Part shown: positions 7,736 through 14,021 of the stretch, one piece after another
Numbering within the stretch: the first letter of the stretch is position 1
How the letters are laid out: each line of letters starts with the position of its first letter
Assembly: GCA_002335385.1 (NCBI GenBank)
Contig: DCVK01000052.1
Location: forward strand, 1-14,082
DNA: 14,082 nucleotides
Direction of reading: 5' to 3'
Source of the DNA: Candidatus Aminicenantes bacterium UBA2190
GTDB taxonomy: Bacteria; Acidobacteriota; Aminicenantia; UBA2199
Program-made: the position numbers and the translations under genes
The notes under the pieces: model-generated
Told to the model about the DNA's origin: nothing
The model's input: only the letters and a program-made list of their open reading frames with translations
Databases searched by the model: none

Positions 7736-9427
7736 GTGAAGCTTCGCGGCCTGATCGAAATCGGGGATACTTCCGCCTGCCTGCTGATCGCCGTCATCGT
7801 GGCGGCCGCGTTCTATCCATCGCTGTTCAACGGCTTCACCAATTTCGACGACAATGCCTACCTGACCGCCAATCCGCTGGTGCGTTCACTGGCGCCGGAG
7901 AACATCCGGCGCATTTTCACCACCACCCGGCCGCACACGGTCTTCTCCCCGCTGGTCACGCTGTCCTTCGCGCTGGAGTACCAGGCGTGGGGGTTGCGGC
8001 CCGCCGGGTTCCACGCCGTCAACCTGCTCCTGCATGTCCTGAACGCGATCCTGGTCTTTTTCCTGATCCGCGGCATTTCCCGTTCCCGGGGGGCGGCTTT
8101 TTTCACCGGCCTGTTGTTCGCCATCCATCCGCTGCGCGTGGAGAGCGTGGCCTGGATCACGGAGCGCAAGGACCTGCTGTTCGCGTTTTTCTTGCTGCTG
8201 GCCCTGCTGTTCTATGTCCGTTACCTGAAAAAAGGCGCCGGCCGGGATTACCTGGCGACCCTATTGATGTTCGCGCTCGCCGTCCTGGCCAAGATGAGCG
8301 CCCTGGTCCTGCCGGCGGCCCTGCTGCTCATGGACTGGAAATTCGAGGCCCGGATCTCCCGGAGGCGCTGGCTGGAGAAGATCCCCTTCGCCGTCATCCT
8401 GATCGTCTACGGCATCAGCAGCTGGAGCAGCCTTCAGGCTTTCTCCATGCATGATCCCGGCGGCCCGCCGTCGGTCATGCTGGGAAACTCCATCCGGCTC
8501 ATCCCGTTCTACCTGCAGAAGACCTTCTGGCCCTCCCGACTCTCCGCCCACTACCCGACCGACATGCGCTTTTTCATGCCCCCTTTATGGCTTTCCCTGC
8601 TGCCGGCTTTCGTGGTGATCGGCGGCTCCTTCATGGCGCTGAAGGGGTCCAGGCGCGAATGCCTTTGGGGCTGGGGGTTTTTCCTCCTGACCCTGCTGCC
8701 GGCTTTCGGGGTGATCTGGCATTTTTTCCCGGCGGCCAACCGCTATTCCTACCTGCCGGCCGTCGGCCTTTCCTACATCACGGTGCTGGTCATCCTGGCG
8801 ATCCGCAAAGCGTTTCTGCGCTGGAGAGCGGCGGGAATAATCTGCCTGTTCCTGGCCTTCTCCTGCCTGGCGCTGCTCGGGACGATCACTTTCCGCCGCT
8901 GCCAGACCTGGAAGGACAGCCTCACGCTGTGGAACGACGTGATCGGGAAATACCCCATGATCCCGCTGGCCTACAATAATCGCGCCCTGGCCCTGAGGGA
9001 CGCGGGCCTGCTGGATGAGGCCGTGGCCGATTATACGCGGGCGATCGAGCTGCTCCCCGACGGCGGTTTTTTGTGGAATCGCGGGATGGCGAGATTGAGC
9101 CAGAACCAGGAGAAAGAAGCGGCCACGGACTTTCACGCGGCCATCCTGGCGGATGCCCGCTATTTCCGCATGTATTGCGGCATGATGATCCACCGCCGGG
9201 GCGCAGAAGGACATGAACGGGCGATCGCCATGGGCCGGAGGGTACTGGCTTCGCGGCCCGACGCGCGGATCCATTTTCAACTGGCCGAATTGTTTGCCCG
9301 TTCGCGCCGCTGGCCGGAAACCGAATATCACTTGCAGGAAGCGGCGCGCCTCGAACCCGGCGCCGGGGAATACCGGCGCGCCTTGCGCTCATTCCTCCAA
9401 GCCCGGGGACGGAGCGGGGACCAATGA
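7736..9427 (+). CDS. TMTC-like polytopic membrane glycosyltransferase with C-terminal TPRs
   Basis: A 563-aa protein with a GTG start. About ten membrane segments are followed by TPR repeats. The first external loop has NGFTNFDDNAYL (32-43) with the acidic pair D38-D39 expected for TMTC-type GT-C enzymes. Then come SPLVTLSFALEYQAWGLRP (71-89), GFHAVNLLLH (91-100) and HPLRVESVAWITERKDLL (131-148), the hallmark block, followed by LAKMS (about 184-188). From about residue 408 there are TPR units, for example AYNNRALALRDAGLLDEAVA and the DYTRAIELLPD that follows. The membrane part is likely a lipid-linked-sugar transferase and the TPRs may bind acceptor or partner proteins (inference). The start is supported by the promoter 7 nt upstream and by family length. 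Its stop overlaps the next start by 4 bp (ATGA, 9424-9427). It is a diverged relative of the 5616 gene and lies directly downstream of it. Confidence 0.87.
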   Translation: MKLRGLIEIGDTSACLLIAVIVAAAFYPSLFNGFTNFDDNAYLTANPLVRSLAPENIRRIFTTTRPHTVFSPLVTLSFALEYQAWGLRPAGFHAVNLLLHVLNAILVFFLIRGISRSRGAAFFTGLLFAIHPLRVESVAWITERKDLLFAFFLLLALLFYVRYLKKGAGRDYLATLLMFALAVLAKMSALVLPAALLLMDWKFEARISRRRWLEKIPFAVILIVYGISSWSSLQAFSMHDPGGPPSVMLGNSIRLIPFYLQKTFWPSRLSAHYPTDMRFFMPPLWLSLLPAFVVIGGSFMALKGSRRECLWGWGFFLLTLLPAFGVIWHFFPAANRYSYLPAVGLSYITVLVILAIRKAFLRWRAAGIICLFLAFSCLALLGTITFRRCQTWKDSLTLWNDVIGKYPMIPLAYNNRALALRDAGLLDEAVADYTRAIELLPDGGFLWNRGMARLSQNQEKEAATDFHAAILADARYFRMYCGMMIHRRGAEGHERAIAMGRRVLASRPDARIHFQLAELFARSRRWPETEYHLQEAARLEPGAGEYRRALRSFLQARGRSGDQ

Positions 9428-10848
9428 ACCGGGAGCAGTTCAACTCGGAACGGTCCGCCCATTGGGATTCCGTGGCCAATGCCTGGTGCAACAAGGAAAG
9501 GCTGGGGAGGCATTACCACCGGCGCCTGCTGAAGATTTACCGTTTCCTGGCCACTCCCGGCCTGAGGGTCCTCGAAATGGGATGCGGATTCGGCGACCTG
9601 CTGGCCGGCTTGCAGCCGGCAGGTGGCGTCGGGGTCGATCTGTCTCCGGGCATGATCGCGAAAGCCAGGTCCAGGCACCCATCCCTGACCTTTGTCTGCG
9701 CCGATGCCGCCACGCTGCGCCTGGGGGAGACGTTCGATGTCATCATCCTCTCCGACCTGGTCAATGACCTGTGGGACGTGCAGAAGGTCCTGGAGACCGT
9801 TCGCCTGCACGCCCATCCCGGGACGCGCATCATCCTCAACTTCTACAGCCGCGTGTGGGGAATGCCGTTGCGCCTGGCGCAATTATTGCGCCTGGCCCGG
9901 CCGAGCCTGGCGCAGAACTGGCTGACCCCCGGCGACATGCGCAACCTGATGCACCTGGCCAACCTGGAGCCCATCCGTCATTGGCTGGAGATCCTGCTGC
10001 CCTTGCGAATCCCGCTGCTGACGTCATTGGCGAACCGCTTCCTTGCCAGGCTCTGGCCTTTCAGCTGGCTTGCCCTTGCCAACTTCATGGTGGCCAGGAT
10101 CATCCCGGACAGGGAAACGGATGCCGGAGAGACCTCCGTATCGGTCATCATTCCGGCCAGGAACGAGGAGGGGAATATCGGCGAGATCTTCGCCCGGGTC
10201 CCGGAAATGGGGAAATGGACCGAGCTGGTCTTTGTCGAGGGCCACTCCCGGGACGGAACGGTCGCGGCCATCGAGAAGGAGATCGCGCTCCATCCGCAGC
10301 GGCGCTGCCAATTGCTGCGGCAGGAGGGCAGCGGCAAAGGCGACGCGGTCCGCCTGGGATTCGAGCACGCCCGGGGCGACATGCTCATGATCCTCGATGC
10401 CGACATGACCGTTCCGCCCGAGGATCTCCCCCAGTTCCACCGGGCGCTCGCTTCCGGAAAGGGCGAACTGATCAACAGCGTGCGCCTGGTCTATCCCATG
10501 GAAAAGCAGGCCATGCGCTGGCTGAATTTCCTGGGCAACAAGTTCTTCAGCCTGGCCTTCTCCATTCTCCTCGGCCAGCCCATCAAGGACACCCTGGGCG
10601 GCACCAAGGCGATCCGCCGCAAGCACTACCAATGGATCAGGGAGAACCGGGCCTATTTCGGCGATTTCGACCCCTTCGGCGATTTCGACCTCATCTTCGG
10701 CGCGGCCAGGCTCAACCTGAAGATCGTCGACCTGCCGGTCCGCTACCGCGAGAGGGTGTACGGGCAGACCAACATCCAGCGCTGGAAACACGGTTGGTTG
10801 CTGCTGAAGATGGTCGTCGTGGCCGCCGGCCGCATCAAGTTCATTTAG
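9424..10848 (+). CDS. Fusion protein: class I methyltransferase plus DPM1-like GT2 glycosyltransferase
   Basis: A 474-aa two-domain protein. Residues 1-220 are a class I SAM methyltransferase: VLEMGCGFGDLL (49-60) is motif I, VGVDLS (69-74) holds the ribose-binding Asp, and CADAATLRL (92-100) and FDVIILSDLVND (104-115) follow. Residues 238-474 are a GT2 domain of the polyprenol-phosphate glycosyl synthase type: SVSVIIPARNEEGNI (238-252), VEGHSRDGT (271-279) in place of VDDGSxDGT, GKGDAVRLGF (304-313), LDAD (324-327) as the metal-binding DxD, LGGTKAIRR (381-389), FGDFDPFGDFDLIFG (402-416) and the RYRERVYGQTNI block. All key motifs of both halves are intact. A 4-bp ATGA overlap with the TMTC-like gene suggests coupled translation. 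Such fusions exist in annotated bacterial genomes, so the architecture is uncommon rather than new. Its product may be the lipid-linked donor used by the neighbouring membrane enzymes (inference). Confidence 0.9.
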   Translation: MNREQFNSERSAHWDSVANAWCNKERLGRHYHRRLLKIYRFLATPGLRVLEMGCGFGDLLAGLQPAGGVGVDLSPGMIAKARSRHPSLTFVCADAATLRLGETFDVIILSDLVNDLWDVQKVLETVRLHAHPGTRIILNFYSRVWGMPLRLAQLLRLARPSLAQNWLTPGDMRNLMHLANLEPIRHWLEILLPLRIPLLTSLANRFLARLWPFSWLALANFMVARIIPDRETDAGETSVSVIIPARNEEGNIGEIFARVPEMGKWTELVFVEGHSRDGTVAAIEKEIALHPQRRCQLLRQEGSGKGDAVRLGFEHARGDMLMILDADMTVPPEDLPQFHRALASGKGELINSVRLVYPMEKQAMRWLNFLGNKFFSLAFSILLGQPIKDTLGGTKAIRRKHYQWIRENRAYFGDFDPFGDFDLIFGAARLNLKIVDLPVRYRERVYGQTNIQRWKHGWLLLKMVVVAAGRIKFI

Positions 10849-11615
10849 CCGGGAAGACCGGCTCCACCCGCTGGCGGCCGGCGGGCGGCGATCAGCAAGG
10901 ATCCGGAGAATTCACGCACAAGGGGGATCTTTTCCATGAGGCGGCCGATCCCCTGGACCAGCGGCACGAATTTCTCGGGCGTGGCGGGATGGAGCCAATC
11001 GAACGGCTGAAGCTGGATCTGCTCAAATCCCGCTTCCAGCATGGTTCTTTTCAATCTCCAGCGAATGAAAGCGCCTTCATCGGGTGAGACACTGGGGAAC
11101 CAGCGCCGGAATTTGCGCTCGACGAAAATCTGAGGATTCAGCAGGTTAGGCTCAGCGAAGGACATCCTGCCGCCTGGCCGGAGCAAAGCGAATATTTGCA
11201 TTAAGGCTGGAATGACCTCAAGATGGTGCAGGACCGAGGAGCCGATGACGGCATCGAACGGCTCATTGCCGGAGAACTCCTCGAGAGCCGCTTCGACAAA
11301 CTGCACTTGCCGGGGCGGCAGATTCCTTCCCCGCGCTTTTTGCAGCAGCTCTCCCGACAGGTCCACCGCCACGATTCGGGCGCCTCTTCCGGCGAAAAAA
11401 TCGGTGAACACTCCTGTGCCGCAGCCGATCTCCAAGACATGGCTCTGCGGGCCCACTCCAGCGGAATCGGCGATCAGATCGGCCCTGCGGGCCGCGCGCC
11501 GCTTTCCTGCCGGAGAACCCCAGCCCCAGGCAAGTTCCGCGTCGTCCGCCGCCAGGCGGATCCCATGCGCCACCTCGCGGTCCGCCCGCGATTCTTTCCG
11601 GTCATTTGCAAGCAT
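10845..11615 (-). CDS. Class I SAM-dependent methyltransferase
   Basis: A 256-aa methyltransferase when started at ATG 11615. The N-terminus contains AWGWGSPAGKRRAARRADLI (29-48), a stretch often seen before the SAM domain in methyltransferases of glycan loci. Motif I is VLEIGCGTGVF (60-70). IVAVDLS (81-87) carries the ribose-binding Asp85, then FDAVIGSSVLHHLE (120-133) is motif IV, LLRPGGRMSFAEPN (144-157) follows, and a C-terminal strand ends SGSLLIAAR (237-245). The substrate is unknown, with a sugar or lipid-linked glycan suggested only by neighbours. The open frame continues to 11693, but the 11616-11693 part holds the gene's own promoter (TACAAT ending 6 nt before the ATG) and shows no family similarity. 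Its TAA stop overlaps the TAG of the convergent fusion gene (shared bases 10845-10848). Confidence 0.87.
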   Translation of the reverse strand: MLANDRKESRADREVAHGIRLAADDAELAWGWGSPAGKRRAARRADLIADSAGVGPQSHVLEIGCGTGVFTDFFAGRGARIVAVDLSGELLQKARGRNLPPRQVQFVEAALEEFSGNEPFDAVIGSSVLHHLEVIPALMQIFALLRPGGRMSFAEPNLLNPQIFVERKFRRWFPSVSPDEGAFIRWRLKRTMLEAGFEQIQLQPFDWLHPATPEKFVPLVQGIGRLMEKIPLVREFSGSLLIAARRPPAGGAGLPG

Positions 11616-11621
11616 GAGGGA

Positions 11622-11650
11622 ATTGTAAGGCGCCGGCGATCGGGCGTCAA
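11622..11650 (-). promoter_or_regulatory. Strong leaderless promoter (TTGACG-N17-TACAAT)
   Basis: On the minus strand, TTGACG (11650-11645) is followed after 17 bp by TACAAT (11627-11622). Both hexamers match consensus at 5 of 6 positions. The box ends 6 nt (tccctc) before the ATG at 11615, so the transcript should begin at or next to the start codon. No SD is possible. Confidence 0.72.
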
Positions 11651-11673
11651 CACGGAAACGCCGGATCCGGCAT

Positions 11674-11703
11674 TTGACAAAGTCGGCAGGCATTGCATAT
11701 CAT
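11674..11703 (+). promoter_or_regulatory. Putative promoter (TTGACA-N18-TATCAT) of the 11984 gene
   Basis: A perfect -35 TTGACA (11674-11679), an 18-bp spacer and TATCAT (11698-11703, 5 of 6). It points away from the divergent methyltransferase promoter 23 bp to the left. The start point would be near 11710, giving a leader of about 275 nt before the ATG at 11984. That is much longer than the leaders of other genes here. Confidence 0.6.
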
Positions 11704-11856
11704 GGTGGCGTTTCCCGAACCCATGGCCGGATGGAGACCGGTGGCCGGCGTGTTCCCGGCGACGGAGAGGAGGCAATGACGCATCGGCGGAACGGGAATT
11801 CGCCTTCCGGGCGAGGACGGAGTGCGAGCAGGGGCGGCAGCGGATCGCATCCCGGC

Positions 11857-11890
11857 GCAGGGAGCACCGGCCGGCACAAATGCTCCCTGC
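11857..11890 (+). repeat. Perfect 10-bp inverted repeat (hairpin) in the leader
   Basis: GCAGGGAGCA (11857-11866) and TGCTCCCTGC (11881-11890) are exact reverse complements around a 14-nt loop (ccggccggcacaaa). It is not followed by a T-run, so it is not a simple intrinsic terminator on the plus strand. A structured RNA element or a protein-binding palindrome are the alternatives. Confidence 0.6.
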
Positions 11891-11972
11891 AATCACGAAG
11901 CGCAAAGCGCCAGGCCGGGAAAAGGGCGCCATGCCGTCCGGAAGTAAAAAGCGCGCCCGGGATGCCGCCGCG

Positions 11973-11977
11973 AGGAG
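11973..11977 (+). promoter_or_regulatory. Shine-Dalgarno site of the 11984 gene
   Basis: AGGAG at 11973-11977 lies 6 nt before ATG 11984, a good match and spacing. Unlike the leaderless genes nearby, this one has a long leader and uses an SD site. Confidence 0.7.
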
Positions 11978-11983
11978 AGTGAC

Positions 11984-13822
11984 ATGAGGATAACCAGACC
12001 GGTCCTGATCGCCTCAGGGATCATCCTGGCGCTCAACTTCATCTTCAATCAGTTTCCTCTGCAAGTGCTCTTCGCTGGCGTGAAAGCGCTGGCCTTGTTG
12101 GCCACGGTATACCTGAACGGGTTCCTGGCGCTCCATCTGTGCCGGAAAACCGGCAGGAGCTGCGATTATATCGATTATTTCGGGGTCGGATTCGTCACGA
12201 CCACCGCCTATTTCTTCCTGATCTCCCTTTTGCACGTGCTGAATTCCCATACCGTGATCATCTATTTCCTGTTCCCCCTCAGCGCCGGCCTGCTCTTGCT
12301 CAAAGACCGGGAGCGGCGGAACCGTTTTTTTTCGGACAGCCGCACGTTGTGGCGGCGCCCCCCTTGGGAATGGCTGGCATTTTTCATTCCCCTGCTGTAT
12401 GCCGCATTGCCGACCGTTTTTTTTGACACTCTCGCCTACAACAGCGCCCTGCCCAATTTCTTCCTGCAGAACGGCGGCTTCGTCAGCACCCCGCAGTTCA
12501 TGTTCGCCAACGGTTTCATTTACCATGAAACATTCCTGATCCCCGCCGTGTTGTTGGGGGACGAAGTTCCCCGTCTTCTCCATTTCCTGATCGGCGCCGT
12601 TTTCATCCTGGCCGTCGTTGATTTCGGCTGCCGGGAATTCCAGCTGAAGAAACGCCACGTTCTCCTGTGGACCCTGCTCTCGCTGCCGATGACCCTTTTC
12701 CTAATCACGACCGAGAAGGCCGATCTGGCCACGGCGCTGTTCATCTTCCTGGCCGTCAGGAAACATCTGGCCGGGGAGTACCGCTTCTCGGCACTGTACT
12801 GGGGCTTCGCCATCGGCTGCAAGTCGTTCTCGGTCATCGCGGCGGCAGCATTTTTCCTTGTCGCGATCCTGCTCGATAAAAAGCTCGAGTTGAAAAGGCA
12901 CGCCCACATGCTGTTGATCCTGTTCCTTGTGCTGCTGCCGCTGCTGGTAAAGAACGCCATTTTCGCGGGCAATCCGCTCTTTCCCCTGCTGACCGTTCAT
13001 TTCCCGAACGAGTTCTGGGACGCTTCCCGGGAGAGGCTGGTCATCGCCGATCTCGGCGCCCGCATCCATTCATGGCGGGACCTGCTGCGGGCTCCTTACG
13101 AGTTCTCCTTTAAGAACATCGGGGCGGGCAGTTTCGTGGGGCCGATCTTCCTGATCTTCCTGCCCTTCCTGCTTTTCAGGAAGATCGCCAGCCACCAGCG
13201 GATCCTGTTCCTCTTCCCCCTGCTGCTGATCCTCGGGTCATCGTTCTTCGGCAATGCCATGCGCTATGTTTACGTCGCTTTTATTCTGCTTTCCATGGTC
13301 GTCGCCGCCATCTATGAAGATCAATGCCACGGCGTGCTGCGGTCCGTTTTTGCCGTCGTCATCCTGGTCAACCTCATGACCGGGCTTTTCATGCTGGAAG
13401 GCATCTATGAAGCCAGACGGGTCTATTACCAAAAAACGCCGCTGAATGAATACACGGCGACGCTTTTTCCCATGTACAAGGCCTACCAGGCCATGAATGA
13501 GCGGACCCCCCCTGGGACACGGGTGCTGGTCGCCGGCGAAACGAGGGGATATTATCTCCACCGCCCCCATACGATCGCCTCGGCATACGACTACAGCGTG
13601 CTGAAAAAGTATATCGGCCGGGCGGCGAGCCCGGAGGAATTCGTCTCGGCCATCCGGGGCGACGGTTACGACTTCCTGCTGTTCGACCTCGCCGAATTCA
13701 CCCGGCTGGCCTCCCGCTACAGGCAGCTTTCCCCGCCTGAAACCGAAAAGCTCTTTGGTTTCCTGCGCGGCCTGCAACCCTCCTCTGTCCGGGATTCGAT
13801 CTACACGTACAAATTGCGCTGA
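11984..13822 (+). CDS. Polytopic GT-C-like membrane protein, putative glycosyltransferase
   Basis: A 612-aa protein with roughly eleven or twelve hydrophobic segments up to about residue 455 and a soluble C-terminal domain of about 150 residues. An acidic first-loop-type motif FFDTLAYNSALPNFFLQNGG (146-165) resembles the D-x-x-x-Y-H-L-x-L-P pattern of uncharacterised GT-C membrane proteins. EKADLATALF (244-253), IGCKSFSV (277-284) and KNAIFAGNPLFPLL (323-336) also fit that group. The tail has LVAGETRGYYLHRP, a Rossmann-like strand of unknown role. The family is normally annotated as a hypothetical membrane protein or a GT39-like glycosyltransferase, and I cannot name a substrate. The start is set by AGGAG 6 nt upstream and by the first membrane segment beginning near residue 6. 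It lies in its own unit behind a long leader. The last codons are followed by a small GCGCC/GGCGC hairpin. Confidence 0.75.
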   Translation: MRITRPVLIASGIILALNFIFNQFPLQVLFAGVKALALLATVYLNGFLALHLCRKTGRSCDYIDYFGVGFVTTTAYFFLISLLHVLNSHTVIIYFLFPLSAGLLLLKDRERRNRFFSDSRTLWRRPPWEWLAFFIPLLYAALPTVFFDTLAYNSALPNFFLQNGGFVSTPQFMFANGFIYHETFLIPAVLLGDEVPRLLHFLIGAVFILAVVDFGCREFQLKKRHVLLWTLLSLPMTLFLITTEKADLATALFIFLAVRKHLAGEYRFSALYWGFAIGCKSFSVIAAAAFFLVAILLDKKLELKRHAHMLLILFLVLLPLLVKNAIFAGNPLFPLLTVHFPNEFWDASRERLVIADLGARIHSWRDLLRAPYEFSFKNIGAGSFVGPIFLIFLPFLLFRKIASHQRILFLFPLLLILGSSFFGNAMRYVYVAFILLSMVVAAIYEDQCHGVLRSVFAVVILVNLMTGLFMLEGIYEARRVYYQKTPLNEYTATLFPMYKAYQAMNERTPPGTRVLVAGETRGYYLHRPHTIASAYDYSVLKKYIGRAASPEEFVSAIRGDGYDFLLFDLAEFTRLASRYRQLSPPETEKLFGFLRGLQPSSVRDSIYTYKLR

Positions 13823-13836
13823 GCGCCCCAAGGCGC
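13823..13836 (+). terminator. Weak hairpin right after the membrane-protein stop
   Basis: GCGCC-CCAA-GGCGC begins one base after the stop codon (TGA, 13820-13822). The stem is only 5 bp and no T-tract follows, so it is at best a poor terminator and may be chance. Confidence 0.25.
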
Positions 13837-13845
13837 ACCCTACTG

Positions 13846-13880
13846 TCCGGAAAACGGCCCGCGCTTCCGGATAAACGGGC
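13846..13880. repeat. Imperfect direct repeat around TCCGGA
   Basis: tccggaaaacggc (13846-13858) and tccggataaacgggc (13866-13880) are near-identical and lie 20 bp apart, about two helical turns. They sit 34 bp upstream of the next -35 box. This could be an operator, but two copies of a short repeat are weak evidence. Confidence 0.35.
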
Positions 13881-13885
13881 ATTTC

Positions 13886-13899
13886 GTGCATTGTTGCAC
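13886..13899. repeat. Small palindrome GTGCA-TTGT-TGCAC
   Basis: A 5-bp perfect inverted repeat with a 4-nt centre, 14 bp before the TTGACA box. It is followed by the 8-bp palindrome CCCTAGGG (13901-13908). Possible repressor sites for the downstream promoter; this is inference only. Confidence 0.3.
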
Positions 13900-13913
13900 C
13901 CCCTAGGGATCGA

Positions 13914-13942
13914 TTGACAAGACCCGCATTTTCACGTATATA
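13914..13942 (+). promoter_or_regulatory. Consensus promoter upstream of recN (TTGACA-N17-TATATA)
   Basis: A perfect -35 TTGACA (13914-13919), a 17-bp spacer and TATATA (13937-13942, with TATATT at 13939 as an alternative). The start would be near 13949, just before AAGGAG. It could drive the 18-codon ORF at 13965 and recN behind it. Confidence 0.6.
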
Positions 13943-13951
13943 TTTCAAGCA

Positions 13952-13956
13952 AGGAG
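13952..13956 (+). promoter_or_regulatory. Shine-Dalgarno site of an 18-codon ORF
   Basis: AGGAG at 13952-13956 (AAGGAG with 13951) lies 8 nt before ATG 13965, close to ideal spacing. It is the best SD site in the window yet leads into a very short frame. Confidence 0.55.
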
Positions 13957-13964
13957 AACGGACC

Positions 13965-14021
13965 ATGGCTCGCGTTTCGCCATCGCACCCCTGTACAATG
14001 CGCGGATGCTATCCTACCTGA
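13965..14021 (+). CDS. Possible leader peptide overlapping the start of recN
   Basis: A strong promoter and a well-placed SD site lead into ATG 13965, which reads MARVSPSHPCTMRGCYPT (18 residues) before a TGA at 14019-14021. The frame overlaps the first 16 bases of recN in another register. It resembles no protein I know. Explanations: a translated leader peptide that couples or limits recN translation, the surviving start of a gene whose body was lost, or chance. Nothing in the amino-acid content (no run of one residue) suggests classical attenuation. Confidence 0.3.
   Translation: MARVSPSHPCTMRGCYPT
13994..13999 (+). promoter_or_regulatory. Putative leaderless -10 box of recN (TACAAT)
   Basis: TACAAT ends 6 nt (gcgcgg) before ATG 14006, the same arrangement as at 11615. 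The -35 region at 16-18 bp is poor. It would be a second start point for recN, inside the 18-codon frame. Confidence 0.45.

Larger units (their letters stand above)
11704..11983 (+). other. Long structured leader region with no convincing gene
   Basis: About 280 nt lie between the plus-strand promoter and the 11984 gene. Visible structure: a GCCGG/CCGGC hairpin (11744-11760), TCGCC-TTCCG-GGCGA (11800-11814), a perfect 10-bp stem (11857-11890) and GCGC-AAA-GCGC (11900-11910). Short open frames are present (11723-11779, 18 aa; 11776-11982, 68 aa, Arg/Gly/Ser-rich; 11931-11987, 18 aa, MPSGSKKRARDAAARRVT). The first two overlap by ATGA, and the last overlaps the 11984 ATG by ATGA. None resembles a known protein. 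I recognise no riboswitch class. Confidence 0.4.

Noticed and set aside
8595..8713. Repeated ccctgctgccggctttcg separated by 96 bp in the 7736 gene
   Set aside because: Both copies encode Leu-Leu-Pro-Ala-Phe in membrane segments. Similar codon use in hydrophobic helices explains it without a mobile or regulatory element.
10657..10690. Tandem 16-nt repeat ttcggcgatttcgacc with an 18-bp period in the fusion gene
   Set aside because: It encodes FGDFDPFGDFD, which I recall as a conserved motif of this GT2 subgroup, so it is not a recent duplication or slippage site.
11616..11693. Upstream extension of the minus-strand methyltransferase to 11693
   Set aside because: This stretch contains a strong promoter for the gene itself and lacks methyltransferase motifs.
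11776..11982. 68-aa open frame in the leader of the 11984 gene
   Set aside because: The AGGAGG is only 2 nt from its ATG, the product is Arg/Gly/Ser-rich low-complexity text, and it covers the hairpins; it is more likely untranslated leader.
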